From Bacteroidota bacterium (GTDB taxonomy: Bacteria > Bacteroidota > Bacteroidia > B-17B0 > Aurantibacillaceae), in NCBI GenBank assembly GCA_030681615.1, contig JAUXSA010000112.1, positions 1 through 50,106 of the forward strand: a stretch of 50,106 nt of DNA, in the 5' to 3' direction. This document shows, one piece after another, positions 9,458 through 18,573 of this stretch (position 1 is the stretch's first letter; every line of letters begins with the position of its first letter). The position numbers were made by a program, and so were the translations under genes. Under the pieces are notes generated by a model. That model was not told the DNA's origin. It was given only the letters and a program-made list of their open reading frames with translations, and searched no databases.

Positions 9458-9715
9458 TTATCTTTTACTTTTTTTATTTGTGCTTTTTAAATCTTTTTGT
9501 GGCGGCTGCTCCGTTTCATAATAATTTGGCCCATCAAAACCTTTACCGGTTCCTTTGTTATTTTTTAGATGACCACCTTTATTATGTCGTTCGTCCTTGT
9601 TTCTTTCTTTATTGGATTTTTCGCCGTTGTTTCGCAAAGCACTACCTTCCTCTTTTTTCTCAGCAGGAGTTTCACTTTTTTTTACTGTAGAATTCTTCTT
9701 TTTTAAAATAGCCAT
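9458..9715 (-). CDS. Small basic, low-complexity protein of unknown function
   Basis: The 85-residue product starts with ATG and is dominated by Lys, Glu, Asn and Gly, with few hydrophobic residues, so it should be largely disordered. It carries KKK and KEE blocks, a GGHLKNNKGTGKGFDGPNYYE segment in the middle and a KSTNKKSKR tail. There is no signal peptide or membrane segment. I do not recognise the family; such small charged proteins in Bacteroidota are sometimes stress-related or nucleic-acid binding, but nothing here proves that. A hairpin follows the gene and 92 bases separate it from dusB upstream. Codon use looks ordinary for the window, which supports it being real. Confidence 0.6.
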   Translation of the reverse strand: MAILKKKNSTVKKSETPAEKKEEGSALRNNGEKSNKERNKDERHNKGGHLKNNKGTGKGFDGPNYYETEQPPQKDLKSTNKKSKR

Positions 9716-9807
9716 AACATTATTTTTTAAAGGTATTAATACAATATAAAATCATGCCAAGTAAACAAAAACTTTAATAAAGTTAGATTATAAAGATCTG
9801 TAAGACC

Positions 9808-10800
9808 TTACAGTGCTTGCAATTCGGGCATTTGACTCACCGAATCCAATAACTCAAATAATTCTGCGGAAGAATTAAGTGTTACTAATTTTGTACGGGT
9901 GTCTTTAAAATTAGGAATGCCTCTAAAATAATTCGAGTAGTGGTTACGCATTTCCAACAAACCTAGTTTTTCGCCTTTCCATTCAACCGATTTTTGTAAA
10001 TGCAGTTTGCAAACTTCCACACGGTTTACAATAGTTGGTTTTGCCAAATGCTCCCCTGTTTTAAAAAAATGTTTTATCTCGTTAAAGATCCATGGGTAAC
10101 CAATGGCCGCACGACCTATCATAATTCCATCAATGCCGTAATTGTTTTTATATTCTAAAGCTTTTTCGGGACTATCCACATCGCCATTACCAAAAATTGG
10201 AATTTTGATGCGGGGATTATTTTTTACTTCTGCAATGTATTTCCAGTTGGCGGAACCTTTATACATTTGCTGGCGCGTACGACCATGAATTGATAATGCT
10301 TGTATTCCAATATCCTGTAAGCGTTCTGCCACTTCTATAATATTAATGCTCGCATCATCCCAACCCAAACGGGTTTTAACGGTAACCGGTAAACTGGTGC
10401 TTTTTATAACAGCTTTGGTCAAGCGCACCATCAGGTCAACATCTTTTAAAACGCCCGCGCCCGCACCTTTACATACTACTTTTTTTACAGGGCAACCAAA
10501 ATTAATATCCACAATATCCGGGTTAGCGGCATCTACAATTTTTCCTGAAAGAGCCATGGCTTCTTCATCGCCACCAAATATTTGTATACCAATTGGACGT
10601 TCGTAATCGAAAATATCGAGTTTTTTACGGCTTTTAATAGCATCGCGAATAAGTCCTTCGCTGCTTATAAATTCAGTGTACATCAAATCGGCGCCATATT
10701 GTTTGCAAACCAAACGAAAAGGCGGATCACTTACATCCTCCATGGGCGCAAGTAATAAGGGAAAATCCGGAAGTTCTATTTTAGGGCCGATCTTTATCAC
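9808..10800 (-). CDS. dusB: tRNA-dihydrouridine synthase (DusB type)
   Basis: The 330-residue product is an FMN-dependent dihydrouridine synthase that reduces uridines in the tRNA D-loop. The motifs run in the expected order: LAPMEDVSDPPFR (18-29), DINFGCPVKKV (98-108), TVKTRLGWD, LSIHGRTRQQMYKG, PIFGNGDV and DGIMIGRAAIGYPWIF, which together make the TIM-barrel and flavin-phosphate site. The C-terminal helical domain ends with RNHYSNYFRGIPNFKDTR. The length is normal. It stands alone on the minus strand between unrelated small genes. Assignment to the DusB subgroup follows the overall pattern; the exact uridine modified cannot be read from sequence. Confidence 0.93.
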   Translation of the reverse strand: MIKIGPKIELPDFPLLLAPMEDVSDPPFRLVCKQYGADLMYTEFISSEGLIRDAIKSRKKLDIFDYERPIGIQIFGGDEEAMALSGKIVDAANPDIVDINFGCPVKKVVCKGAGAGVLKDVDLMVRLTKAVIKSTSLPVTVKTRLGWDDASINIIEVAERLQDIGIQALSIHGRTRQQMYKGSANWKYIAEVKNNPRIKIPIFGNGDVDSPEKALEYKNNYGIDGIMIGRAAIGYPWIFNEIKHFFKTGEHLAKPTIVNRVEVCKLHLQKSVEWKGEKLGLLEMRNHYSNYFRGIPNFKDTRTKLVTLNSSAELFELLDSVSQMPELQAL

Positions 10801-10865
10801 GCCGCAAAGGTAGTGAATTTAGACGGTATTACTTAGCTAAATAGGGCCTCTGCAGTTAAAAATAA

Positions 10866-11477
10866 TTAACGGGTAGGCTGATAATAAATATCCGCTAAAA
10901 GATTCTGCATGCCAGGTTTTAAAAGGTTTATACGACCAAGGGTAACGTTTATGGAAAGAGTTTGGTTAATGTAATAGAGCTTTTTATATGTTTTAAAATC
11001 TTTTGGTACAAATGGTAAACTAAAAGTTACTTTGTAATTATCGTATTTAAAATTAGTGTTTGTGTTACTTGTGTTTACGATACTATTCTCTGAACTAAAA
11101 ATATTCAACTCAATGGTTTGATCATGCCATTTATTATTGAAAAATATCTGTCCGTTAAGGTTAAAGCTTTTTGTATTTTGATTGCTTAATGGTGGGAACA
11201 TTTCTTTTTGAAGTTCGGCCCTAAAATACAGGCAACTATCCTTTGTATTGTATAGCCATGTTTCGCTTGTATCTCCCGGAATTTGATAATCGGCAAAGTC
11301 TATTTTTAAATAGAAGTTGTTTTTGCTTTCATCATAAAATAAATAAGATGGGCCTTTGATGGTATAACAATCGTTCTTATCAAGACAAGATTCTATTGAC
11401 GTAGACGAAGATACGATCTCCTGAGGTAAGACTTTAAATGAAATAAAAAATAAAAAAAGTATATAATGTAATTTCAT
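10866..11477 (-). CDS. Secreted protein of unknown function, possibly YceI-like
   Basis: The 203-residue product has a short signal peptide ending near residue 19 (FKVLPQ) and a mature part rich in beta-strand patterns, with LNGQIFFNNKWHDQTIELNIF in the middle and a long final strand region. The alternation of strands and the phrase about a modified expected target (NGQIFFNNKWH) recall YceI-type lipid-binding barrels, but no diagnostic motif is visible, so the likeness is only a suggestion. It has no lipobox. It lies between dusB and the VOC-domain gene on the same strand, with about 45-65 base gaps, and could be co-transcribed. Function unknown; a periplasmic location is likely. Confidence 0.6.
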   Translation of the reverse strand: MKLHYILFLFFISFKVLPQEIVSSSTSIESCLDKNDCYTIKGPSYLFYDESKNNFYLKIDFADYQIPGDTSETWLYNTKDSCLYFRAELQKEMFPPLSNQNTKSFNLNGQIFFNNKWHDQTIELNIFSSENSIVNTSNTNTNFKYDNYKVTFSLPFVPKDFKTYKKLYYINQTLSINVTLGRINLLKPGMQNLLADIYYQPTR

Positions 11478-11523
11478 ATACCTCTTATACGCAAAGGATG
11501 TGCCAAAGGTTCGTTAAAATTAG

Positions 11524-12582
11524 TTATACTTTTTTCCTATTCATCCCCAAAGCCTTCAGCATCCAGTTTGGAAGCGGTTTTTCTGGCGCACGTTTTTTAA
11601 GGTCTAAATACCAGCCCCATTTTTTCATGATCGGTATTTTTTTGGTCTCTACAAACTCTATTAAAGCACCATCCGGGTCTTCAATATAAGTAAAGTGCCC
11701 GGCCGCTTCACCCATTTCAAAACCGGCACCGCCATCAACTGTAAAAGGATGTCCTGCGGCTTCGCAAGCTGTTTTTAAAGCCGGCATATTTTTAATGTCG
11801 AAACATAAATGTATAAAACCAAGATCGCCCCAAAAACGGTTCTCAAAAATTTTGCGCGGCGTATAATTTTTTGCTTCAATTAATTCTATAAAACTATTAC
11901 CAAATAATTTTGAGAAGGGCCCAACACGCTCTTTACTATGCGTTAAAATGGCGCGCTTGGCAGTTACTGCGCCGCCGGGTAATACAGCAAGATCGGCAAA
12001 ACTATTTTCGCCCGTAAACTGTACTTTATCGTAACCTAAAACAGTTGAATAAAATTTAATGGATCTTTCAATATCACTCACACCAATGATCATACCTATT
12101 GGTCCGCCGGTCTGTCTTAAACCTTTTCCAAACCAACGATCGTCTTCAATAATTTCGAATAAATTACCAAAAGCATCTTCCATAAAAAAATGTTCTTTGC
12201 CAACCGGGTTTTTTGAGATCTCTCCTAACAATTTTACATTCTTCGACTTTAAAAAATCGTAAGAAGCTTTTACATTTTCGGTCTTCATTTTAGCGCAAAA
12301 CAAGCCAAGATCGCCTAACTGAGGTTTAAACGCAGCAGCTTGCGGTGTGCGACTGGTGTATTGCCAGATCTCGAAACCGCCACCGCCTTTCATGTTAATA
12401 GCTAAAATAGCATGGCGTTTATGTGGTTTGCCACCGGTGTAGGGCAGCATTAAATTGGCTTCAGCGGCCTCTTCAAACACGGGCACATCCATGCCAAAAT
12501 GGTTATTATACCATTTAAAACCCTCATTAACATTGGCTACGCCAATTCCTACCTGTTGTATACCCGAAATTATATAAGTCAT
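11524..12582 (-). CDS. VOC-family (glyoxalase/dioxygenase-like) protein with two VOC domains
   Basis: The 352-residue product has two vicinal-oxygen-chelate modules. The first (about 4-155) starts IQQVGIGVANVNEGFKWY and ends FGNLFEIIEDD; the second (about 160-325) starts GPIGMIIGVSDIERSIKFY, includes FIHLCFDI and ends DPDGALIEFVE. In the second module a His and a Glu stand where metal ligands of VOC enzymes are expected, while in the first module the initial ligand position is Gln. Two-module proteins of this size include 4-hydroxyphenylpyruvate dioxygenase relatives and ring-cleavage dioxygenases, but the sequence does not match those closely. The substrate is unknown. It is divergent from kbl across 51 bases. 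Confidence 0.7.
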   Translation of the reverse strand: MTYIISGIQQVGIGVANVNEGFKWYNNHFGMDVPVFEEAAEANLMLPYTGGKPHKRHAILAINMKGGGGFEIWQYTSRTPQAAAFKPQLGDLGLFCAKMKTENVKASYDFLKSKNVKLLGEISKNPVGKEHFFMEDAFGNLFEIIEDDRWFGKGLRQTGGPIGMIIGVSDIERSIKFYSTVLGYDKVQFTGENSFADLAVLPGGAVTAKRAILTHSKERVGPFSKLFGNSFIELIEAKNYTPRKIFENRFWGDLGFIHLCFDIKNMPALKTACEAAGHPFTVDGGAGFEMGEAAGHFTYIEDPDGALIEFVETKKIPIMKKWGWYLDLKKRAPEKPLPNWMLKALGMNRKKV

Positions 12583-12603
12583 AGTGGTGTGATAAAACTT
12601 TTG

Positions 12604-12611
12604 TAAATTTA
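12604..12611. promoter_or_regulatory. Candidate shared -7 box between VOC gene and kbl
   Basis: The self-complementary TAAATTTA lies in the 51-base gap between divergent starts at 12582 and 12634 and is one mismatch from TAnnTTTG on both strands. It could serve either direction. This is weak because the gap is AT-rich. Confidence 0.2.
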
Positions 12612-12633
12612 TAGCAGTAAAAATACTAAAATT

Positions 12634-13836
12634 ATGTACGGCAAATTAAAAGAACAACTGCAAAAAACATTAGCTGAAATTGAAAACAATGGTTTATTTA
12701 AACGCGAGCGCGTTATTACTACGCCAATGGACGCTGTAGTAAAGGTAAATGGTAAAGATGTTATTATTTTTTGCGCCAATAATTATTTGGGTCTTTCATC
12801 TCACCCAAAAGTGATAGAAGGAGCCAAAAAGGCTTTAGACAGCCATGGTTTTGGCATGAGCTCTGTGCGTTTTATTTGCGGCACACAGGATATTCATAAA
12901 ACATTAGAAAAAAAGATAGCCGATTTTTTAGGCACAGAAGATACAATTTTATATGCGGCTGCTTTTGATGCGAATGGTGGAGTATTTGAGCCCTTGTTTG
13001 ATGAGCAAGATGCTATTATCAGCGATGAATTAAATCATGCAAGTATTATTGACGGAGTTCGCTTATGCAAAGCGCAACGTTACCGTTACAAGAATTGCGA
13101 CATGGCTGATCTTGAAGAACAATTAAAAGCATCACAAGCACAACGCAACAGAATTATTGTTACAGATGGTGTATTTAGTATGGATGGTTTTGTAGCGCCA
13201 TTAGATAAAATTTGCGATCTGGCTGATAAATATAATGCATTAGTAATGGTAGACGAATGCCACGCCAGTGGATTTATTGGTAAAACAGGAAGAGGAACGA
13301 TAGAAGCAAAAAATGTAATTGGTCGTGTTGACATTATTACCGGCACTCTTGGAAAAGCTTTAGGTGGCGCTATGGGTGGCTTCACATCAGGAAGAAAAGA
13401 AATTGTTGAGTTGTTGCGTCAGCGTTCTCGTCCATATTTATTCAGTAATTCTTTAGCGCCAAGTATTGTGGGCGCAAGCTTAGCGGTGTTTGATATATTA
13501 ACAGAGACCACAACATTACGCGATAAATTAGAGTGGAATGTAAATTATTTTAAAAAAGGAATTAAAGCAGCAGGCTTAGAAATTAAAGATGGTGATAGTG
13601 CTATTGTGCCTGTAATGTTATACGATGCAAAATTAGCCCAAACCTTTGCCGCCAAATTATTAGATGAAGGAATTTATGTGATCGGATTTTTCTTTCCGGT
13701 TGTACCAAAAGGTAAAGCGCGTATTCGTGTTCAATTAAGTGCTGCTCACGAAAAAGAACATTTGGATAAAGCTATTGCTGCTTTTGCTAAAGTTGGAAAA
13801 GAATTGGGTGTGATAAAGAACGCCACAACTGCGTAA
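12634..13836 (+). CDS. kbl: Glycine C-acetyltransferase (2-amino-3-ketobutyrate CoA ligase)
   Basis: This 400-residue PLP enzyme of the alpha-oxoamine synthase family interconverts glycine plus acetyl-CoA with 2-amino-3-ketobutyrate in threonine catabolism. Visible features are [13 protein letters not shown] (46-58), [15 protein letters not shown] (74-88), the PLP-stacking NHAS His135, DECHASG (D207, H210) and the Schiff-base lysine K241 in [14 protein letters not shown]. The SVRFICGTQ signature favours Kbl over serine palmitoyltransferase or AONS, which belong to the same fold; in Bacteroidota those paralogues also exist, so some doubt about the substrate remains. No threonine dehydrogenase gene is adjacent. 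The gene stands between two minus-strand genes. Confidence 0.88.
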   Translation: MYGKLKEQLQKTLAEIENNGLFKRERVITTPMDAVVKVNGKDVIIFCANNYLGLSSHPKVIEGAKKALDSHGFGMSSVRFICGTQDIHKTLEKKIADFLGTEDTILYAAAFDANGGVFEPLFDEQDAIISDELNHASIIDGVRLCKAQRYRYKNCDMADLEEQLKASQAQRNRIIVTDGVFSMDGFVAPLDKICDLADKYNALVMVDECHASGFIGKTGRGTIEAKNVIGRVDIITGTLGKALGGAMGGFTSGRKEIVELLRQRSRPYLFSNSLAPSIVGASLAVFDILTETTTLRDKLEWNVNYFKKGIKAAGLEIKDGDSAIVPVMLYDAKLAQTFAAKLLDEGIYVIGFFFPVVPKGKARIRVQLSAAHEKEHLDKAIAAFAKVGKELGVIKNATTA

Positions 13837-13847
13837 GATCAAATAAT

Positions 13848-15719
13848 TTAATTTTTTCTTCTTTCTGCGATCAGCGAAACGTACAGTATTTTTATAGATT
13901 CTTTTGCGGATAGGTTGCGCGATGTGCAAGCAATAATAAAAGAAAATAAAAAACTTGAGAAAACGTTTATTATTCCTATAAGTAAAATGCCAATAAAAAT
14001 GGTTATCAGTTCTGCAATATGGTAAACGTAAATAGACCCTAAAGCAAATCCAAAGTTGCCGGAAGAAACCGTTACGTGGCGAATATCAAAAGGCAATCCT
14101 AAAAAAATTCCAATATTTCCGGCACCTCCTAAAATAAGTCCTAAAAACATATTACCAATAATAGCGCCAAGATTTTTTTCCACGAATGTTCCAATTTTTG
14201 AAAGAAATACTGGCGAATAATTTTGCGACCAACGCGGATGTTTTTTTATTCTCTCTGCAAAATCGGCAAAAACAACTTTGTTGTCGTAATAGCCTGTTAT
14301 GATTCCTGCCAGTGTTAAAAATATTCCTGTAATAAAAGCGTAAAATAAAGATAAACTCAAAAGCGGATGATTGGATTGAAATTGTTGATCTGCAACAGTA
14401 TAATCAAAAAATTGATAATGGAAAAAATATTTCAAGGTAAAAGCAATTAAAAAACAAAGAGGCAATACAATTATTAAATTTCCTGCTAACGAAATAAACT
14501 GGCTTTTAATAATTTGTTTTAAAACAAACGCAACATTGGCTCTGTTGTTTTTATCGCCTAAATTACCTGCGATATAAGACGCTGTCATAGCGGGTTGCTT
14601 AGTGGCTAAAGTAAAATGCAAAAAATGCATCAATACAAATCCGAAACCATAATTTAAACCAAACAGTATACCTTCAAAAAAGAGCGACAATTGCAATTGA
14701 TGGATATAATGCTTTATAAATACAAGAAAAACGATGATCAAGCCTCCACCCATAGATGAGCGAAATAATTTTTTATTTTCATTTCTTGAAAAGCCAATAT
14801 AATCTTCTCCTTTTTCAGAAGTGTGGCTCATTATCCGTGAAGCTAACAATCCGGTATTAGTTCTGATGAAATTTTTTACACTGTATTTTTCGGCATCGGC
14901 TTTTAGTAAAGAATAAGCAAGCTTTTTTGCGGCTGTATCTTTTATCTCTTTATCGGCCGAAAAAATATGCATCAATATACGTATCCGTTTAATATGTTGC
15001 TCGGCACGTTTTATTAAAAAAGTTAAGTGTAGACTGGTGCCCATGTTATCTTTTTCTGCAACGAGTCCTTGAAATATTTTCTCACAACGGTGTAATTCAA
15101 TAAGCACAACGGTACTTTTTTGTTCTTTTTCAGTGGAATTATCTTCTGTTTCAACAAATTCATTTATTGCTCTGTTTAATTCAAAAAAAGGCGAATGTGT
15201 GTCATCTGCCTCGGGTAATTTTAACACAATGTAAGGATCTACGCCAAGCGTAACTAAACGGTGCGATAAGATGACCAATGCATTTTTAATTTGCATATTA
15301 AAATTAGTCTGGTAGTAAGAATTTTTAAGAATAAGAAAAGAAAATATCCTCGACCAATTTGCTTCATCTATTTTATTTACCCAATCGTTATTTTTATTGC
15401 CAAATAAAAACGAAAGAAAATTACTTAGCTCGGTTTTATTAGTTAAAGGTGGGAAGAATTTATACTTAATGCGTTTAATTAATTCTGAAAAAAAACCGAG
15501 GCTTGAATTGATGCCATAATCTGTAAATGCATTTACAAAAAAAGCCTTTTCAAGAAATAGGGGTGTAAAATTTTTTAATTCTTTTTGAAAATCTTCATTT
15601 GTTTTTTGTTTTGTAAGTAATTCAGAAAGACGGGCATTAAAATCATTTTTTACAGAAAGTTTACGAATATCTTCTAAAAAAAGAAAGAGATTTATGTATT
15701 TATATTTTTTAAGTTCCAT
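13848..15719 (-). CDS. SpecificRecomb (Gcr-type) family membrane protein
   Basis: The 623-residue product matches the so-called site-specific recombinase family (PF10136). The N-terminal half (1-310) is soluble and helical, with KRAEQHIKRIRILMHIF. The C-terminal half has about seven to nine transmembrane helices and the family hallmark FGFVLMHFLHFTLATKQPAM together with the upstream EDYIGFSRNE and a glycine-rich GGG stretch. The name comes from annotation history; the membrane topology and lack of any recombinase catalytic motif argue against DNA recombination, and its true role is unknown to me. ATG 15719 is preferred to an in-frame TTG 27 bases upstream. It ends 11 bases from the end of kbl, convergent. 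Confidence 0.75.
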   Translation of the reverse strand: MELKKYKYINLFLFLEDIRKLSVKNDFNARLSELLTKQKTNEDFQKELKNFTPLFLEKAFFVNAFTDYGINSSLGFFSELIKRIKYKFFPPLTNKTELSNFLSFLFGNKNNDWVNKIDEANWSRIFSFLILKNSYYQTNFNMQIKNALVILSHRLVTLGVDPYIVLKLPEADDTHSPFFELNRAINEFVETEDNSTEKEQKSTVVLIELHRCEKIFQGLVAEKDNMGTSLHLTFLIKRAEQHIKRIRILMHIFSADKEIKDTAAKKLAYSLLKADAEKYSVKNFIRTNTGLLASRIMSHTSEKGEDYIGFSRNENKKLFRSSMGGGLIIVFLVFIKHYIHQLQLSLFFEGILFGLNYGFGFVLMHFLHFTLATKQPAMTASYIAGNLGDKNNRANVAFVLKQIIKSQFISLAGNLIIVLPLCFLIAFTLKYFFHYQFFDYTVADQQFQSNHPLLSLSLFYAFITGIFLTLAGIITGYYDNKVVFADFAERIKKHPRWSQNYSPVFLSKIGTFVEKNLGAIIGNMFLGLILGGAGNIGIFLGLPFDIRHVTVSSGNFGFALGSIYVYHIAELITIFIGILLIGIINVFSSFLFSFIIACTSRNLSAKESIKILYVSLIAERRKN

Positions 15720-15892
15720 TATTTGCCCTGCCTCAAATGTAACCAAATACAGGAGCTTTTATACATTGTGGATTAATTTCCACATCCTTTTGTATCTTTT
15801 GTTAAAATCCTCGTTATTTAACAGTATAAACCCGTTAAAAACAGGAATAAGATTTGATGCCTATTTATACAATAACTTTTAAATATAAAGCC

Positions 15893-16003
15893 ATGTATTC
15901 AAAGGAAATTAAGTTAGACCCCGTTTCGAGATTTTTATCAGGAAAATTTTCTAAAATAATTGTAGTTGTTGCAATAATAATTGCCGCCTGCTTATCTGTT
16001 TAA
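15893..16003 (+). CDS. Putative 36-residue single-pass membrane peptide
   Basis: An ATG at 15893 opens 36 codons to a TAA at 16001-16003. The first 19 residues are polar and basic (ends SRFLSGKFSK) and the rest is one hydrophobic helix (IIVVVAIIIAACLSV), a typical N-in small membrane protein. The stop abuts the stop of the convergent S4 gene. It sits alone in the 284-base gap between two minus-strand genes, which its presence would explain. No homologue is known to me, and short ORFs arise by chance, so this is a candidate only. Confidence 0.4.
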   Translation: MYSKEIKLDPVSRFLSGKFSKIIVVVAIIIAACLSV

Positions 16004-16381
16004 TTAATCCGGATCGTTAAACCCAAAAATATCGCGCCTGTCTTTTTTAGTTGGCCTGCCTGAACCTTTTGGACGTTTAATATTTGTATTAAAAAATACA
16101 GAATCCAATTTCTCTTGTTTGGTTTGTGTTGGCGAATGATCTTTATAATGTTTTTGTGCAAGTTCAAAATTCCCACGCTTTTCTATTAATGCTGTTACTT
16201 CAATTATTTTTTTTATATCTCCAATAGTGAGTGTATAACGTTCGCCTATTTTTACAATATGCGAAGGTTTAAAATTGTCGCCATCTAGTTTTACTTTGCC
16301 GCCTTTAATGGCTTCAGATGCAAGCGTGCGCGATTTGTACATGCGAATGGCCCACAAATAAGTATCTGCCCTTACTTCCAT
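16004..16381 (-). CDS. hslR: S4-domain RNA-binding protein (Hsp15/HslR type)
   Basis: The 125-residue product has an N-terminal S4 domain (about 3-62) with the Hsp15 pattern: R-x-DTYLWAIRMYKSRTLASEAIKGGKVKLDG followed by PSHIVKIGERYTL. The C-terminal tail is basic and ends RPTKKDRRDIFGF, typical for the family. Hsp15 recycles 50S subunits that still carry nascent chains and binds 23S rRNA; this is known for E. coli and assumed here. Its ATG follows directly on the stop of the upstream T9SS cargo gene, with no base between, so translation is probably coupled. The downstream end converges on a small membrane-peptide ORF. Confidence 0.82.
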   Translation of the reverse strand: MEVRADTYLWAIRMYKSRTLASEAIKGGKVKLDGDNFKPSHIVKIGERYTLTIGDIKKIIEVTALIEKRGNFELAQKHYKDHSPTQTKQEKLDSVFFNTNIKRPKGSGRPTKKDRRDIFGFNDPD

Positions 16382-16981
16382 TTACCTATTAATAATAAAT
16401 TTAGATGAATAAGATCTTTGGCCATCATTTAACTTAAGTAGGTAGAGGCCATTATTGAGCTCAGCTACACCAATGGTAAGCAGATCGAATTGAGTAGTAA
16501 GATCTATTTCTTTTATGGGATTTCCTTTTTGATTCAAAATAAACCCGGTTACTTTTGTGTTATTTGTACTGTATATTCTAACAGTTAACATATCTGAAAT
16601 TGCAATAACCGGATTTGGATAAATGATCAAACTACTGTTAAGGATCTCCGCCACAAAAATTCTTTTTATCGTTGAGGTTTCAATAGGAACAAGGTCTACT
16701 TTATAATAATTATTTACGTTAATGAGCGGATTAGTGTGTAAAAAACTTATATTTTCATCGGTTGCCGTATTGCCGCAAACTCCGGGATAATTATAAACCT
16801 GAGTAAAATTTACTGAGTCGGCGCTATGCCAAATAATATAACCATTGCAAGAAGTACCTTTAGAAACAGTAAATTTTACGCCCACACTTGCACCCGCAAG
16901 AAACACGTTTAAATTGGTAATGCGCTGTGCCAAACCGCTAAACCAAAAAACAACAAATATAAAAATGAATATTTTTTTCAT
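16382..16981 (-). CDS. Secreted protein with T9SS type A sorting domain
   Basis: The 199-residue product has a signal peptide (1-18, ending SGLAQ), a beta-rich domain with a probable disulphide pair (CNGYIIWHSAD...GVCG) that resembles a fibronectin-like fold, and a C-terminal domain from about residue 115. That domain has the T9SS features IYPNP at the start, a GxxxxEID middle strand and an ending GLYLLKLNDGQRSYSSKFIINR. Such domains direct export across the outer membrane and attachment by PorU, whose gene lies at 39593-43522. The cargo function is not recognised. Three bases separate it from the BNR protein gene upstream, so the two form an operon with the S4 gene behind them. Confidence 0.75.
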   Translation of the reverse strand: MKKIFIFIFVVFWFSGLAQRITNLNVFLAGASVGVKFTVSKGTSCNGYIIWHSADSVNFTQVYNYPGVCGNTATDENISFLHTNPLINVNNYYKVDLVPIETSTIKRIFVAEILNSSLIIYPNPVIAISDMLTVRIYSTNNTKVTGFILNQKGNPIKEIDLTTQFDLLTIGVAELNNGLYLLKLNDGQRSYSSKFIINR

Positions 16982-16984
16982 ATA

Positions 16985-18565
16985 TTATTCTTCGGTTATC
17001 CAAACAAATTCATTAATGCCATTATAGTAAAATGTTAACACATAATTTCCTTTTGGTAAACCTAATTTTTTAGAATTAACAGTTAGCACATTATTTCCCT
17101 TTTTAACTTTAAGATCTTTTACAACTAGTTTTTCAAAACTTGCATCAAGTGGTTTTGTAATGGCAGCAGTTAAAACAATATTGTTATTTGCAGTATAATT
17201 TACTTTAAGCCGGGGTGCATATTTAAAAGTTTTCTCAAGGGTAATTTCATTTACGTAATTTTTTTTGTAATTAGCTAAAACACTATCGTTAATTATTGCT
17301 GTATAAATGCTGAGTTGTTTTTTTTCATCCATCTGCATCCAAATAGGACGGATATTATTTTTCACAGCGCTCAGTCCAATATAATCGCCAAAAAAAACAT
17401 CTCTAGCCGGTTTAAAAGAAGTTTCATTTACTTTATAATAATCAAATTTTAAACCACCGTTTTTACTTACTGCTAGATAAAGATCAGTGCTTAAATTATC
17501 TGCATAATTTTGCCTGTCGTAATATAAAACATACACGTAACCGGTCTTTTGGTCCACAGTCATAAATGGCATAAATTGCTCTTTATGGTTTGGTCGGTAG
17601 GTTATAAGAATGGGCTCCGTCCACGTTTCACCTTTATCATCGCTATACACTAAAAAAACATCTTTGTTTTTTTCGCCGTTCTTTTCATCTCCCCAACAAA
17701 CATAAATTCGTCCGCGGTTAGGTCCGTTACTATTATCACATGCGGTAAAGGGCAAGCCGTTAGCTCTTTGAATGCCATTTATCTTATAATCCCAACCATT
17801 TTTAATGGGTGTAATTATTTTCTCTTCTTTTAAAAAAGTAGTTCCGCCATCCAGCGATCGTTGAAAGACCAATCCTTTTGGTCCGGCCCAGGCAATGTAG
17901 AGTTCGCTGTTTGGGCCTACGCAGGGTGTTGCACCTTCAACGGTATTGTCACTATCCGCACAATCGCCGGTAAAGGCACTTATTTTTTTTGGTTCTGCCC
18001 AGGTAACACCTCCATCTTTTGAATTGGAGTAACGAATAATAGAAGTGTCTTTTGGATCGGAACTTTCATACACATCAAATTGAGTCCACGATACATGAAT
18101 GGTATTTGTTCTTTCATCAACACAAGCCCAATGTTTATCCTGTACTTTTTTTGCATTTTTGCCAACGCCAGAACAATTAGGATAGGTTTTTCCAAAGTCG
18201 GTAGATCTGTTCAATACGATCCTATCTACCCAACTAGCACCAGGTGTTATTTTTGGATTTGGAAACGAAAGGTGCATATAAAAAGCAGTTTGCGCAGTAT
18301 CCCAAAATACCATAGGATCGCCATACACGTTAAATTCGTTACAGGTTAAACCATTACGTTGCCATGTTAAACCGGCATCATTACTATAGTAATAGCTTGC
18401 AAGGTTAGCTCCGGCAATAATTTGCTGCGTGTTCTTTGGATTAATAGCAATAGTAACTTCTTCTGGCTCGAACTGACTGCTAATTTTAATATTTTGAATT
18501 TGCGCAAATAACGCATTGAAACATAAAACTATAAAAAAAATAAAGGTTGTTTTAGTTGATTTCAT
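16985..18565 (-). CDS. BNR-repeat sialidase-fold secreted protein
   Basis: The 526-residue product has a signal peptide (1-21, ending ALFAQ) and a beta-propeller built from BNR/Asp-box repeats: YYSNDAGLTW, NRSTDFGKTY, RYSNSKDGGVTW, QRSLDGGTTF, VYSDDKGETW and VSKNGGLKF, six in all. After residue 430 a beta-sandwich module follows with a hydrophobic ending. Such propellers are often called exo-alpha-sialidase, but the Asp-box is structural and occurs in many non-enzymes; the arginine triad and FRIP motif of true sialidases are not evident. It lacks its own T9SS domain. A three-base gap links it to the downstream cargo gene, hinting at a shared surface role. Enzymatic activity is not supported. 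Confidence 0.7.
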   Translation of the reverse strand: MKSTKTTFIFFIVLCFNALFAQIQNIKISSQFEPEEVTIAINPKNTQQIIAGANLASYYYSNDAGLTWQRNGLTCNEFNVYGDPMVFWDTAQTAFYMHLSFPNPKITPGASWVDRIVLNRSTDFGKTYPNCSGVGKNAKKVQDKHWACVDERTNTIHVSWTQFDVYESSDPKDTSIIRYSNSKDGGVTWAEPKKISAFTGDCADSDNTVEGATPCVGPNSELYIAWAGPKGLVFQRSLDGGTTFLKEEKIITPIKNGWDYKINGIQRANGLPFTACDNSNGPNRGRIYVCWGDEKNGEKNKDVFLVYSDDKGETWTEPILITYRPNHKEQFMPFMTVDQKTGYVYVLYYDRQNYADNLSTDLYLAVSKNGGLKFDYYKVNETSFKPARDVFFGDYIGLSAVKNNIRPIWMQMDEKKQLSIYTAIINDSVLANYKKNYVNEITLEKTFKYAPRLKVNYTANNNIVLTAAITKPLDASFEKLVVKDLKVKKGNNVLTVNSKKLGLPKGNYVLTFYYNGINEFVWITEE

Positions 18566-18573
18566 TATACATA

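Noticed and set aside
13086-13385. Minus-strand 99-codon frame
   Set aside because: It opposes kbl, which has all its active-site residues in the plus frame.
16985-18565. Calling the BNR protein a sialidase enzyme
   Set aside because: Asp-box repeats are structural; the arginine triad and FRIP motif are not evident.
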